From Virgibacillus siamensis (GTDB taxonomy: Bacteria; Bacillota; Bacilli; Bacillales; Amphibacillaceae), in the NCBI RefSeq assembly GCF_900162695.1, contig NZ_FUIH01000007.1:1798001-1862000 (forward strand): a stretch of 64,000 bases of DNA, read 5' to 3'. The notes below the pieces were generated by a model. That model saw only the letters and a list, made by a program, of their open reading frames with translations. It searched no databases and was not told the origin of the DNA. The position numbers and the translations under genes were made by a program. Below, in pieces: positions 43,148-51,377 of the stretch (position 1 is its first letter; every line of letters starts with the position of its first letter).

Positions 43148-43372
43148 ATGCATGAGCAAGTACAGGAAGTGTTAAGCAAATTACGCCCATTTTTACTGCG
43201 TGACGGTGGAGATGTGGAGTTAATTGATGTAGATGAAAATGGCATTGTACTTCTTCGTCTCATGGGTGCATGTGGCAACTGCCCAAGTTCTACAATCACT
43301 CTGAAGGCCGGAATTGAACGCGCATTGATGGCAGAAGTTCCCGGTGTAACCGAAATCGAACAGGTATTTTAA
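43148..43372 (+). CDS. yutI: NifU-like iron-sulfur scaffold (NifU C-terminal domain)
   Basis: A 74-residue single-domain NifU-C protein. The cluster-binding CxxC is in LMGACGNCPSSTITLK near residue 38; RPFLLRDGGDVELIDVD is the conserved N-terminal motif. Such proteins bind a 4Fe-4S cluster and pass it to client enzymes. AAAGGAG precedes the ATG. It diverges from yuzD, as in B. subtilis. Confidence 0.95.
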   Translation: MHEQVQEVLSKLRPFLLRDGGDVELIDVDENGIVLLRLMGACGNCPSSTITLKAGIERALMAEVPGVTEIEQVF

Positions 43373-43385
43373 AAACATATAGATA

Positions 43386-43416
43386 AAAGCAGACACCCAT
43401 ACGTGTCTGCTTTTTA
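43386..43416 (+). terminator. Intrinsic terminator of yutI
   Basis: AAGCAGACAC CCATAC GTGTCTGCTT perfect stem followed by TTTATTT. Confidence 0.9.
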
Positions 43417-43448
43417 TTTGATAAAATCCTATAGGCACCTGTCGAAAT

Positions 43449-44417
43449 TTATTGTGTGCTTACCGGCGTTAATGGTTTTTCACCGTTGAATACTGCGGTT
43501 ACGTTATCAAGGCATAATGTGAGCATTTTCGAACGTGTCTCCTCACTTGCGGATCCTATGTGGGGCAGTGCTGCCACATTATCAAGCTGGACAAGCGGAT
43601 GTTCCGCACCGATTGGCTCACCTTTAAATACATCCAAGCCGGCAGCGCGAATTTCTCCTTTCGTTAATGCATCGTACAATGCATCTTCATCGACCGTTCC
43701 CCCACGCGACACATTCACAAATACTGCCGAGTTTTTCATTTTCCGAAATGCTTCCCGATTAAACAAATCCGCTGTCTGATTCGTTAACGGCACAAGACAA
43801 ACAACAAAATCAGATTCGGCAAGCAATTCATCAAATGCTTTATAAACCGCCCCGATTTCCCTTTCAGCATCCGGTTTACGCGAGCGTGCATGATACATTA
43901 CGTGCATATCAAACCCTTTTGCCCGTTTTGCAACAGCCTGCCCAATTCTGCCCATTCCAACGATACCGATCGTTTTATGATGTACATCTGCACCGGCCAG
44001 CAAATACGGTGACCAATTTTCCCATGCATTACTTTTAATATACTCACTGGCTTCGACAATACGACGGGCCGCTGCCATTAACAAGGCAAACGTCAAGTCA
44101 GCCGTTGTATCAGTCAAAACATCCGGTGTATTGGTTACCATTACACCCCGTTCCTTTGCGGCAGCTACATCAACATTATCAAAACCGACCGCCATATTGG
44201 CCACAATTTTCAGCTTTTCCCCATGTTCAAGCAGCTCACGGTCGATTTGTTCGGTCAGCAAACAGAGCAACCCATCGGCATCCTGTATTTCTTTAAGAAG
44301 CACATCCCTTGGCACTGGTTCATCCGCCGCTTCCCACATTCGAACATCAAAATGGCTGCGATATGGCTTTAGCACTTTTTCCGGTATTTTTCGTGTTACA
44401 TAGATTACTGGTTTCAA
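43449..44417 (-). CDS. D-2-hydroxyacid dehydrogenase (glyoxylate/hydroxypyruvate reductase type)
   Basis: A 322-residue NAD(P)-dependent dehydrogenase. The Rossmann motif GIVGMGRIGQAVAKRAKGF is near residue 150. The catalytic Arg is in VNVSRGGTVDE, Glu in LDVFKGEPIG and His in ALPHIGSASEE. The first domain contains ANMAVGFDNVDVAAA. Sequence fits GyaR/YvcT-type glycerate or gluconate dehydrogenases; the exact substrate cannot be read. It lies between yutI and yutH. Confidence 0.92.
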   Translation of the reverse strand: MKPVIYVTRKIPEKVLKPYRSHFDVRMWEAADEPVPRDVLLKEIQDADGLLCLLTEQIDRELLEHGEKLKIVANMAVGFDNVDVAAAKERGVMVTNTPDVLTDTTADLTFALLMAAARRIVEASEYIKSNAWENWSPYLLAGADVHHKTIGIVGMGRIGQAVAKRAKGFDMHVMYHARSRKPDAEREIGAVYKAFDELLAESDFVVCLVPLTNQTADLFNREAFRKMKNSAVFVNVSRGGTVDEDALYDALTKGEIRAAGLDVFKGEPIGAEHPLVQLDNVAALPHIGSASEETRSKMLTLCLDNVTAVFNGEKPLTPVSTQ

Positions 44418-44444
44418 AAGTCCATCGCTCCTCTAAAATTGTGA

Positions 44445-45431
44445 TTATAACCAGTGTAACACAGGGATTTCCAACCTCTCACAATCAACACCCGCTTCAT
44501 CAAAAAATTTCCCCAGACGCCGCTCATAATCCTGCTGTCGGTCAAGCAATTCCTCCAATTCAAGAACGCTCCCATCATTCCCTCCTTTGGCAAATCCCCT
44601 TTCCATTGCGTCAAATAGATGAATTGGGAAAATCAAACGTGCATAAATCATCCGCCAGCTGAATACCGATAACTGCCGCTCTTCCTGATAATCATTTAAA
44701 AAATCCCTGATCTTTTTGACCGGATCGTTTACCTGAAGCAGCCTGTGCCGGATATATTCCGCTAAATCCCTTGCCGGATGATCATAAACCAATTCATTTG
44801 TCCATACAAAACCATCCGCTAAATTTCCGGCATATCGCCTTAGTCCCATTGTTCCTTGGTCTACATCGCCAAAACGCTTTTCCCCCTCACTTTCCTGCAT
44901 ATATTGAATTGCATTTTCACTGATACCAACAACATATGGTAGCGCATCCGACAGCAACTTGCTCCACGGTGTCGGATTCTCATTCACATCCATAACAATT
45001 TTATTTTCAAATGCAGTAAGCTTATCAATCCATAATTGTTTCCATTGCCCATAGCTTGAAATTTCCTGCGGTTCATACGGATAGTCAAGACCACCCATGT
45101 GCAATTCCGCCAGCGCCTTCCCTTCCGACAAACTATGACCGGTTTCGGCAAATGGCGCCTTTACCACAAAGAAATGATCGTTCCGATAACGTGTAAACCA
45201 TTCGCCGCTTACATTTTGAATTGGATAGGCAATTTTTGTATAATGATTTTCAACTAAAAAATACGCTGCAGCAGCTTGCTCCATATGTATCATTTCCTTA
45301 TAGTCGGCTGAAATGGTAAAATAAAGAAAGTTATCCTGCTTAAAACCCTCCCTTCCGTTCATAATAATTTTTTCATGTGCCTGTATACCATAGAAATCAG
45401 TGAGCAATTCCTTCACGGATATCCTCTCCAT
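44445..45431 (-). CDS. yutH: YutH, spore coat-associated CotS-family protein
   Basis: A 328-residue protein with the aminoglycoside-phosphotransferase-like fold of the CotS/YutH family. Recognisable pieces are HMEQAAAAYFLVENHY, GKALAELHMGG near residue 108 (the ALAELH that corresponds to kinase helix C), and NELVYDHPARDLAEYIR near residue 218, where an aspartate aligns with the DxD metal site in related kinases. The catalytic HGD motif is not clear, so enzyme activity is doubtful. In B. subtilis it is found in the spore coat, which suggests that this organism sporulates. Confidence 0.88.
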   Translation of the reverse strand: MERISVKELLTDFYGIQAHEKIIMNGREGFKQDNFLYFTISADYKEMIHMEQAAAAYFLVENHYTKIAYPIQNVSGEWFTRYRNDHFFVVKAPFAETGHSLSEGKALAELHMGGLDYPYEPQEISSYGQWKQLWIDKLTAFENKIVMDVNENPTPWSKLLSDALPYVVGISENAIQYMQESEGEKRFGDVDQGTMGLRRYAGNLADGFVWTNELVYDHPARDLAEYIRHRLLQVNDPVKKIRDFLNDYQEERQLSVFSWRMIYARLIFPIHLFDAMERGFAKGGNDGSVLELEELLDRQQDYERRLGKFFDEAGVDCERLEIPVLHWL

Positions 45432-45508
45432 TCAAAATAGATCTATATCCTATAACTATGTTTGTACCGGCAGTTTTTTAACTATAAATGAAAGAAAAGG
45501 TGGTTCGA

Positions 45509-46021
45509 ATGGATAAAAATACACAACAGAGTGAACTTGAATTAAAAGCAAGAGAATGGCTGACACAACGCGGTGTCACCCTTCATGATATCGCAGAACT
45601 GGTTTATTACCTGCAAGCCAAGTACCATGAAGACTTGACGATGGATGAGTGTCTCCATAATGTGGACCGTGTCTTAACCAAACGCGAGGTGCAGAATGCG
45701 ATTTTGACTGGAATTCAGCTGGATACACTTGCCGAAAAAAACATGCTTGACCGGCCGCTGCAACAAACGATTGAAACGGATGAGAGTCTGTATGGAATTG
45801 ATGAAATCATCGCCTTTTCCATCGTCAATGTATATGGCTCCATCGGTTTCACGAACTACGGATATATCGATAAGCAAAAACCGGGCATTCTGGAAAAACT
45901 GAACGATAAATCAAGCGGGGAATGCCACACATTTTTAGATGACATTGTCGGGGCAATTGCCGCTGCCGCATCAAGCCGCCTGGCACACGGATCGGCTGAC
46001 GTAAAACAATTGGATGACTGA
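45509..46021 (+). CDS. yutG: Phosphatidylglycerophosphatase A-like protein (YutG)
   Basis: A 170-residue PgpA-fold protein. The conserved core includes TNYGYIDKQKPGILEKLN near residue 118 and FLDDIVGAIAAAASSRLAHG at the C-terminus (metal-binding FLDD). The proteobacterial enzyme dephosphorylates phosphatidylglycerophosphate; the Bacillus YutG form is shorter and lacks clear spans. The start is the ATG with AAAGGTGG upstream; an earlier ATG at 45488 overlaps that site. It diverges from yutH. Confidence 0.88.
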   Translation: MDKNTQQSELELKAREWLTQRGVTLHDIAELVYYLQAKYHEDLTMDECLHNVDRVLTKREVQNAILTGIQLDTLAEKNMLDRPLQQTIETDESLYGIDEIIAFSIVNVYGSIGFTNYGYIDKQKPGILEKLNDKSSGECHTFLDDIVGAIAAAASSRLAHGSADVKQLDD

Positions 46022-46029
46022 AAAGATCA

Positions 46030-46056
46030 AAAGCTGCTCGATACTGAGCAGCTTTT
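46030..46056. terminator. Bidirectional terminator between yutG and yutF
   Basis: AAAGCTGCTC GATACT GAGCAGCTTTTT, T runs on both strands. Confidence 0.9.
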
Positions 46057-46827
46057 TCAAATATTGTCCATCCATTGATATAAATTTTGCACATAGTAGG
46101 TTGGCTTTTTCGCCAATTGCGGATAATCGGCAAAAGGAGTGACACCGGTAAATACCATTAACGTATCAAGCCCTGCATTTATCCCCGCGAGTATGTCTGT
46201 GTGATAGTTATCGCCAACCATCAATGTATCCGTACTGGAAGAACCAATTGTCTCCAGCGCCTGTTCCATAATGATCTCTTCCGGTTTGCCAATAAAAGTC
46301 GGCTTTTGACCTGTACTGACCGTGATCACCGAGGTCAGCGCACCATTACCCGGCTCCAGTCCGCGCTCAGTTGGAATCGCCGCGTCACTGTTGGTCGAAA
46401 TAAATGTTGCCCCATTGCGAACAGCAATACATGCTTTGGACAATTTATCATAGCTGATATCCCTGTCAATGCCAACTACCACAAAGTCACAGTCTTTATC
46501 CGTCAAAACAAGCCCTTCGTCATTTATCGCCTGATGAAGCCCTTCTTCACCAATCACATAACAACGTGCATTTTCATGTTGTTTCCGAATAAACTTGGCG
46601 GTTGCCAGACTTGAGGTGAAAACATGTTCAGGTGTCGATTGAATATCCATCCGCTTTAGTTTATCGGAAATCTGTTCTTGTGTTCTGGAGGAATTATTCG
46701 TCAAAAATAAATACGGTATACCCTCTTCAACCAGCTTGTCCACAAATTCACCGGCTGCCTCAATCCGTTCATTTCCTTTGTACATCGTTCCATCCAAATC
46801 AATTAAATATGCATTATATTTCCTCAA
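46057..46827 (-). CDS. yutF: HAD-superfamily phosphatase, NagD-like (YutF)
   Basis: A 256-residue HAD subfamily IIA sugar or nucleotide phosphatase. Motif I is LIDLDGTMYKGNERIE at residue 8, motif II TNNSSRTQEQ near residue 43, the lysine of motif III GKPEEIIMEQAL near residue 177 and motif IV MVGDNYHTDILAGINAG near residue 200. A cap domain lies between motifs II and III. Physiological substrate unknown. It is followed upstream by yutE in the same orientation (15 nt). Confidence 0.93.
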   Translation of the reverse strand: MRKYNAYLIDLDGTMYKGNERIEAAGEFVDKLVEEGIPYLFLTNNSSRTQEQISDKLKRMDIQSTPEHVFTSSLATAKFIRKQHENARCYVIGEEGLHQAINDEGLVLTDKDCDFVVVGIDRDISYDKLSKACIAVRNGATFISTNSDAAIPTERGLEPGNGALTSVITVSTGQKPTFIGKPEEIIMEQALETIGSSSTDTLMVGDNYHTDILAGINAGLDTLMVFTGVTPFADYPQLAKKPTYYVQNLYQWMDNI

Positions 46828-46842
46828 CTGCAGTACCTCTTT

Positions 46843-47283
46843 CTACTCATTCTTTAAAAATGCGTTGGCAACCCCTAATTCATTATCCAGATATTTTCTC
46901 ACATAGGCACTGAATTCCGTTAATTTATCCATGTTGTCCCGCAACGTTTTTTCGAGCAATTCATGGTCAACCGACAAATATTCTTTCACTAGATGTTTAC
47001 GCAATAAAATAACTGCCTTCAGTCCCTCATCATAGTGCTCCGGAACGACTTTTTCATCAACCAGAATATCGATAATATCCTCATAACTGCCCGGATCGCG
47101 CATGATGAACCCGTCAATCATCATATTTCCGACATCAAGCATCGACTCAATTACCATATGTACGGTACGTTCCAAGTATAATTTTTCCATAAAAGAACTA
47201 AACTGATGCTTTTTCACCTCAGCAAGCAGTTCTTTCATATAATCAAGTATTTCTTCAATTTTTTTACGATCAACAAAGTACAT
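46843..47283 (-). CDS. yutE: DUF86/HepT-like HEPN protein with degenerate motif (YutE)
   Basis: A 146-residue all-helical protein of the DUF86 family. HepT toxins carry an RX4HXY RNase motif (R-N-x-L-V-H-x-Y); the equivalent here reads RKHLVKEY near residue 107, with Lys in place of the catalytic His. No MNT-type antitoxin gene is adjacent. It is therefore most likely not an active RNase but a conserved housekeeping relative. It lies 15 nt upstream of yutF, in the B. subtilis order. Confidence 0.88.
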   Translation of the reverse strand: MYFVDRKKIEEILDYMKELLAEVKKHQFSSFMEKLYLERTVHMVIESMLDVGNMMIDGFIMRDPGSYEDIIDILVDEKVVPEHYDEGLKAVILLRKHLVKEYLSVDHELLEKTLRDNMDKLTEFSAYVRKYLDNELGVANAFLKNE

Positions 47284-47373
47284 TTTTCACCCTCCGAATA
47301 TCGTGCTCATTTAACTATATCATAAGAACCGAATCATGTTATAGTAAAATAAAATCGCATGGAGTGAAATGAA

Positions 47374-47643
47374 ATGGATAAAAGCTTTGACATACTGAAA
47401 GATGAAACACAAACAAAAGAAATACGCTACATAAGTTTCAAAGGCAACCTGCAACGATACGACTTTGCCCTTATGCAGCACGAAGAGGATCCATCCAAAC
47501 TTGTTGTCATCTATCTGCAGAAAAACCGTTTCGCCTTTTTAGGAAAAGAAGACCTGGATAAAGAAGGCGAGATTGAGCACGTTTTCCATGAGACTGAAAT
47601 GGAAGCGGATGAGATCAGGGCGTTTTTGCGGGGAGTGCTATAA
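47374..47643 (+). CDS. DUF3055-like conserved protein
   Basis: An 89-residue soluble acidic protein (KEIRYISFKGNLQRYDFALM; FAFLGKEDLDKEGEIEHVF) resembling the DUF3055/SAV0927 group of Firmicutes. There is no cysteine, membrane segment or known catalytic motif. GGAG precedes the ATG. It is the last conserved chromosomal gene before the IS insertion and the pilus locus. Confidence 0.8.
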   Translation: MDKSFDILKDETQTKEIRYISFKGNLQRYDFALMQHEEDPSKLVVIYLQKNRFAFLGKEDLDKEGEIEHVFHETEMEADEIRAFLRGVL

Positions 47644-47691
47644 GAATAAAGGGAAGAAGCCGCCCCCGAGGCGACTCCCTGGTTTTAATTT

Positions 47692-49065
47692 GGGTTTGTC
47701 AAATAAAGTGTGTAAGTTAATTATTACTCAAGATATTTGGAGACCCTGTCTTTGAAATGATCATGCACAAGAAGCTGATTCATCACCATAGCCCAGTTTT
47801 GGATGTGTCCACCATCCCATTTTTTCTCTAATTCCTGGATTCGCAAAAACAATAGCTTTAACAGGGCATTCTCGTTGGGGAATGCTCCTTTTTTGGTTAC
47901 TTTGCGAAAACTGGAGTGGATGCTTTCTACGGCGTTTGTCGTATACATGACTTTACGTATGGCACTGCCGTAATCATAAAGCTGTTCGACATGATTAAAG
48001 TTTCGTTTCCAAACATCAATCGCTCCCGGATAGGCAGCCCATTGTTGCTTAAAGGATTCAAAGGCACTGTGACAAGCTTTTAAACTTGGTGCACCATATA
48101 CCTTTCTTAATGCTTGAGTAAATGGCTTATAATCCTTGCTTGGAACGTATTTCACGGAATTGCGAATCAGATGGACCATGCAGCGTTGAACGACAACGTT
48201 CGGAAAAATGGCTTGCGCCCCTTCCTCCAATCCACTAACACCATCCATGGAAATAAAGAAAATGTCTTCCACTCCTCTGGCTTTGATTTCATCAAAAATC
48301 TGCATCCACTTATGCTTGCTTTCTGTTTCATTCAACCATAATCCAAGTATTTCTTTTGTCCCTTCCATGGTGTAACCAAGAATCGTATAAACGGCATATT
48401 TCTTCGTTTCATACTGGTTTCGAATGGTCGTATACATGCAGTCCACAAATACGAAGGCATAACAGTTACTTAAAGGTCTGGCCTGCCATTCTTCTAAATC
48501 AGGCAATACATTGTCTGTAATATCCGAAACCATGTCATGAGAAACCGAAAATCCATAGATATCTTCAATCGTGGAGGAGATATCACGTTGGGACATTCCA
48601 CGGGCATACATGGCTATCACCTTGTCCTCAATGGCAGAAACATCCTTTTTCCGTTTAGGGATAAGTTTTGGATCAAAAGATCCATCACGATCCCGTGGAA
48701 CTTGAATATCCAGTTCGCCTGAACTGGTATGGATGTTTTTCTTTCCGTATCCATTCCGCCTGTTTTCCGTGTCCTTTTCAGCTTTATCATTCGATTCATA
48801 CCCCAGGTGATGATTCATCTCTCCTTTTAACATGGACTCAAACATAGGTCCAAATATATCTTTCAGGGCGTCTTGCATATCTTCAACGGACTTTGGCTGG
48901 TATTCTTCAATAATCTTGTTCGCTAATTCTTCGGAGTAAGGATTTCTTTTCGGCTTTGCCATAAAAATCACTCCTCTTATCTAGTAATTCTATTCTACCA
49001 AATAAAAAAACTGTGTGAGTAAGAACCGTACGCATTCTTACTTACACAGTTAATATTACACTCCC
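47692..49065 (-). mobile_element. IS256-family insertion sequence, complete
   Basis: A 1374-bp element with 26-bp imperfect terminal inverted repeats (47692-47717 and 49040-49065, about 20 of 26 matching, sharing GGG at the tip and TGTGTAAGT inside). It is flanked by an exact 8-bp duplication TTTAATTT at 47684-47691 and 49066-49073. One intact transposase gene fills it. Length, ends and 8-bp duplication agree with the IS256 family. It sits 6 bp downstream of the stop codon of the vWA gene at 49080. Confidence 0.95.
47724..48962 (-). CDS. IS256-family transposase
   Basis: A 412-residue mutator-type DDE transposase. The acidic triad is in VDCMYTTIRNQ, ISMDGVSGLEEGAQAIFP and TTNAVESIHSSFRK. RCMVHLIRNSVKYVPSKDYK is the typical RCxxH-type segment. 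The N-terminal region (SEELANKIIEEYQPK) is a helix-turn-helix-like DNA-binding part. The start at 48962 has AGGAG 8 nt upstream. There is no frameshift or stop, so the element looks active. Confidence 0.96.
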   Translation of the reverse strand: MAKPKRNPYSEELANKIIEEYQPKSVEDMQDALKDIFGPMFESMLKGEMNHHLGYESNDKAEKDTENRRNGYGKKNIHTSSGELDIQVPRDRDGSFDPKLIPKRKKDVSAIEDKVIAMYARGMSQRDISSTIEDIYGFSVSHDMVSDITDNVLPDLEEWQARPLSNCYAFVFVDCMYTTIRNQYETKKYAVYTILGYTMEGTKEILGLWLNETESKHKWMQIFDEIKARGVEDIFFISMDGVSGLEEGAQAIFPNVVVQRCMVHLIRNSVKYVPSKDYKPFTQALRKVYGAPSLKACHSAFESFKQQWAAYPGAIDVWKRNFNHVEQLYDYGSAIRKVMYTTNAVESIHSSFRKVTKKGAFPNENALLKLLFLRIQELEKKWDGGHIQNWAMVMNQLLVHDHFKDRVSKYLE

Positions 49066-49079
49066 TTTAATTTTGAAAT

Positions 49080-50528
49080 CTATTTGTGGTTTTTCTTCGT
49101 CTCATTTTCAAATCTTTCATTAATAGATTTTTTCATTTCCGTAATTTTTTGTTCACTGATTTCTTTTAATGTCACTTCCAGTTCATCTACTGTTTCATCA
49201 ATTTCATCGATAATATCATCCACCCTGTCTTTAAGTTCCATTTTTTGATCATGCGTGATAATTCCAATGTCTTTCATCACATTGGCTAAACTGTTTAGAT
49301 TATTACTTGTTCCCAGTGTGGTGAAATACCAGTCATTATGAAGCCCCATAATATCAAAACTATTTTCGACCTCAATATAATCCACATCTTTCAGAGCATC
49401 TTCTTTCCATTCTTCCCAGGCTTCCAGCACTTCTTTTGCACGCTTGAATTCCTCTTGAAGTTCTTTTTCATTGTCTGCAGTAGCAAAAATACCACCGGAT
49501 ACCTCAGCCATTTTTTCCAATTGCCTTTGTGCTTCAGCATCTGTTTGAAAACCAATAATATTAATAATTGGCTTAGCATTGGAATTCGCCAAAGATTTTG
49601 CCACTTTAACAGGATTACCACCGCAAGTTTCAATTCCATCACTGACAACATAGATCAAATTAGTATTTTTCTTTGTATCAAACTTACTTAATGCTTTCTT
49701 TGACTGTTTTAATGCACCAGCAAGCGGCGTCCATCCACTTGGCTGAAATTTATCCAATGCTTTCTGAAATTTCCCTTCTTTAAATGAATCAAATCCGTAA
49801 ACCTGTTCAATTGCATTACATGACATTTCTTTATCACCCTCAGACCCGGTTCCTTTGTGTCCATATACACGTAATGAAACATTTGCTTCCTCAGGTAATT
49901 GCGATAAAAAGGCATTAATTGATTCTTTGGCTACATCCATCCGTGTTCCATTGCCAGCAGGATTAGCCATACTGCCACTGGAATCCAAAATTATTTCGAC
50001 ATTATAATTCTCTTTAAAATGGAATTTTGCATCAGGTAAATCCGGATTTCCAAACGAAGCAAATTCCCATTTTTTAATCATATCTTGTGGGTTGGGATAA
50101 TTTTCAGACACAAGCCAGTACATGAAACGTAAATACTTTCGATATTCCTTATCTGTAGGGTTCTTACTCATTGGGCCTAGTTTCTCAAATTTCTTTTTAA
50201 TCTTTTGTTCTAGATCGTAAATATTTTTTTTATCTCCTCCAAACGGACCAGCCGTCTGCTTAGCGAGACCCTCAACATCTGTTGGAATTGGAAGTAAATC
50301 CTTTAGCTTAACCTTTTCTGTTGGTTCACTTTCAGCGGGTTTATCCTCTTTTTCATTTTTGTCATTCGATGTTATACTGTTAACTTTCTTGTTCTGATTA
50401 CCTTCTTTTTCTTCCTGTTTGTCAATTTCCGATTTTGCATTGTTATTTCCACTGTCGCCACATGCAGCAAGTAATGTAAACAATAAAATTACAATCATGA
50501 ATACTAACCACTTCTTATGCACAAACAC
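49080..50528 (-). CDS. von Willebrand factor A lipoprotein, copy 1 of 3
   Basis: A 482-residue lipoprotein (lipobox LAAC, Cys about 23). A charged low-complexity linker is followed by a conserved helical stretch ending MIKKWEFASFGNPDLPD and by a vWA domain at about 180-360. The metal site (MIDAS) is complete: ILDSSGSMANP (DxSxS), GWTPLAGALK (Thr) and VVSDGIETCGG (Asp). Two cysteines, MSCNAIEQVYG and ETCGGNP, recur in the paralogues and may pair. The C-terminus is a long coiled-coil-like helix. It is far more like the copy at 61002 than its neighbour at 51378. The locus context (TadB/C/E) suggests an envelope scaffold or tip adhesin role. Confidence 0.88.
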   Translation of the reverse strand: MFVHKKWLVFMIVILLFTLLAACGDSGNNNAKSEIDKQEEKEGNQNKKVNSITSNDKNEKEDKPAESEPTEKVKLKDLLPIPTDVEGLAKQTAGPFGGDKKNIYDLEQKIKKKFEKLGPMSKNPTDKEYRKYLRFMYWLVSENYPNPQDMIKKWEFASFGNPDLPDAKFHFKENYNVEIILDSSGSMANPAGNGTRMDVAKESINAFLSQLPEEANVSLRVYGHKGTGSEGDKEMSCNAIEQVYGFDSFKEGKFQKALDKFQPSGWTPLAGALKQSKKALSKFDTKKNTNLIYVVSDGIETCGGNPVKVAKSLANSNAKPIINIIGFQTDAEAQRQLEKMAEVSGGIFATADNEKELQEEFKRAKEVLEAWEEWKEDALKDVDYIEVENSFDIMGLHNDWYFTTLGTSNNLNSLANVMKDIGIITHDQKMELKDRVDDIIDEIDETVDELEVTLKEISEQKITEMKKSINERFENETKKNHK

Positions 50529-50564
50529 AACCCCTTTTCATCAAATTTCATTAGGTTTATTAAC

Positions 50565-51356
50565 TTATTCCACATCCCGATACCGGTAATTGTATTTATA
50601 ATAGACAACCCGTTCTTCCGTCGTGAAAGTTGATTGACTCCAAATGTCCCTATGTTCACTAGTTTCTTTCGTTTTAACCATCTTTAACTCGCCTGGTTCC
50701 AGTTCCATTATGTTGGAATTGATAACCTTCAGTTTTTCCTTGTCGCCATTCTGTACGTGTAACTTGACTTGCACCTCTTTTTTCTGATCCATGTTATTGC
50801 GTATGTAAAACACATTATCAAATTGCTCGTCAATACACCTGGTTCCTAGGCAATCACTTGTTGACCTCATAAGTACAATTGAAAAATCTTTATTTTTCGG
50901 TGATTCTTCCATCATATTTATGGCGTTGTTCAATGTAACAGCATATGTGACTTTTTGCCCCAACGGCATGAACCACAGGAAAAAGATAAGCAACGTTCCG
51001 CCTATTACACCGGTTATAATCCATACAACTCTTGGATTATGAAATGTTTTTGACAAATTATTACGACGTGCATATAACGTGGCAAAAAAGTTAATGATGG
51101 CCATAATACCCACAATTAATCCAACCACAATTAACCCAATGATACTGCCGGTACTATTTTGAAAGAATGCCAGATTATAGGCTGATGAAAGATAAAAATT
51201 AATGATGATACTACCAACCGAAATTACAGCAAACAGGAGAAGCGGCCCTTTCCAATTAACCTTTTGCCGCTTCCCTTTTCGGACATCAATCATGGACCAC
51301 GCAAACCATATGAATGGTATTACATAAATAACAATCACTATTCCGATATAGAGCAA
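50565..51356 (-). CDS. Membrane protein with extracytoplasmic domain, vWA neighbour
   Basis: 263 residues: four hydrophobic helices (about 4-20, 37-58, 70-95, 110-130), then a soluble C-terminal domain of about 125 residues with two cysteines (STSDCLGTRCIDEQF) and a beta-rich pattern (KKEVQVKLHVQNGDKEKLKV). Not recognised. The start is TTG at 51356 behind GGGAGGA. It lies between two vWA lipoprotein genes, with 36 and 21 nt gaps, so the three are probably cotranscribed and the proteins may interact at the membrane surface. Confidence 0.78.
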   Translation of the reverse strand: MLYIGIVIVIYVIPFIWFAWSMIDVRKGKRQKVNWKGPLLLFAVISVGSIIINFYLSSAYNLAFFQNSTGSIIGLIVVGLIVGIMAIINFFATLYARRNNLSKTFHNPRVVWIITGVIGGTLLIFFLWFMPLGQKVTYAVTLNNAINMMEESPKNKDFSIVLMRSTSDCLGTRCIDEQFDNVFYIRNNMDQKKEVQVKLHVQNGDKEKLKVINSNIMELEPGELKMVKTKETSEHRDIWSQSTFTTEERVVYYKYNYRYRDVE

Positions 51357-51377
51357 TGCAAGTAATCCTCCCTCACC

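Noticed and set aside
46843..47283. HepT/MNT toxin-antitoxin system
   Set aside because: No nucleotidyltransferase gene beside it and the RX4H motif is lost.
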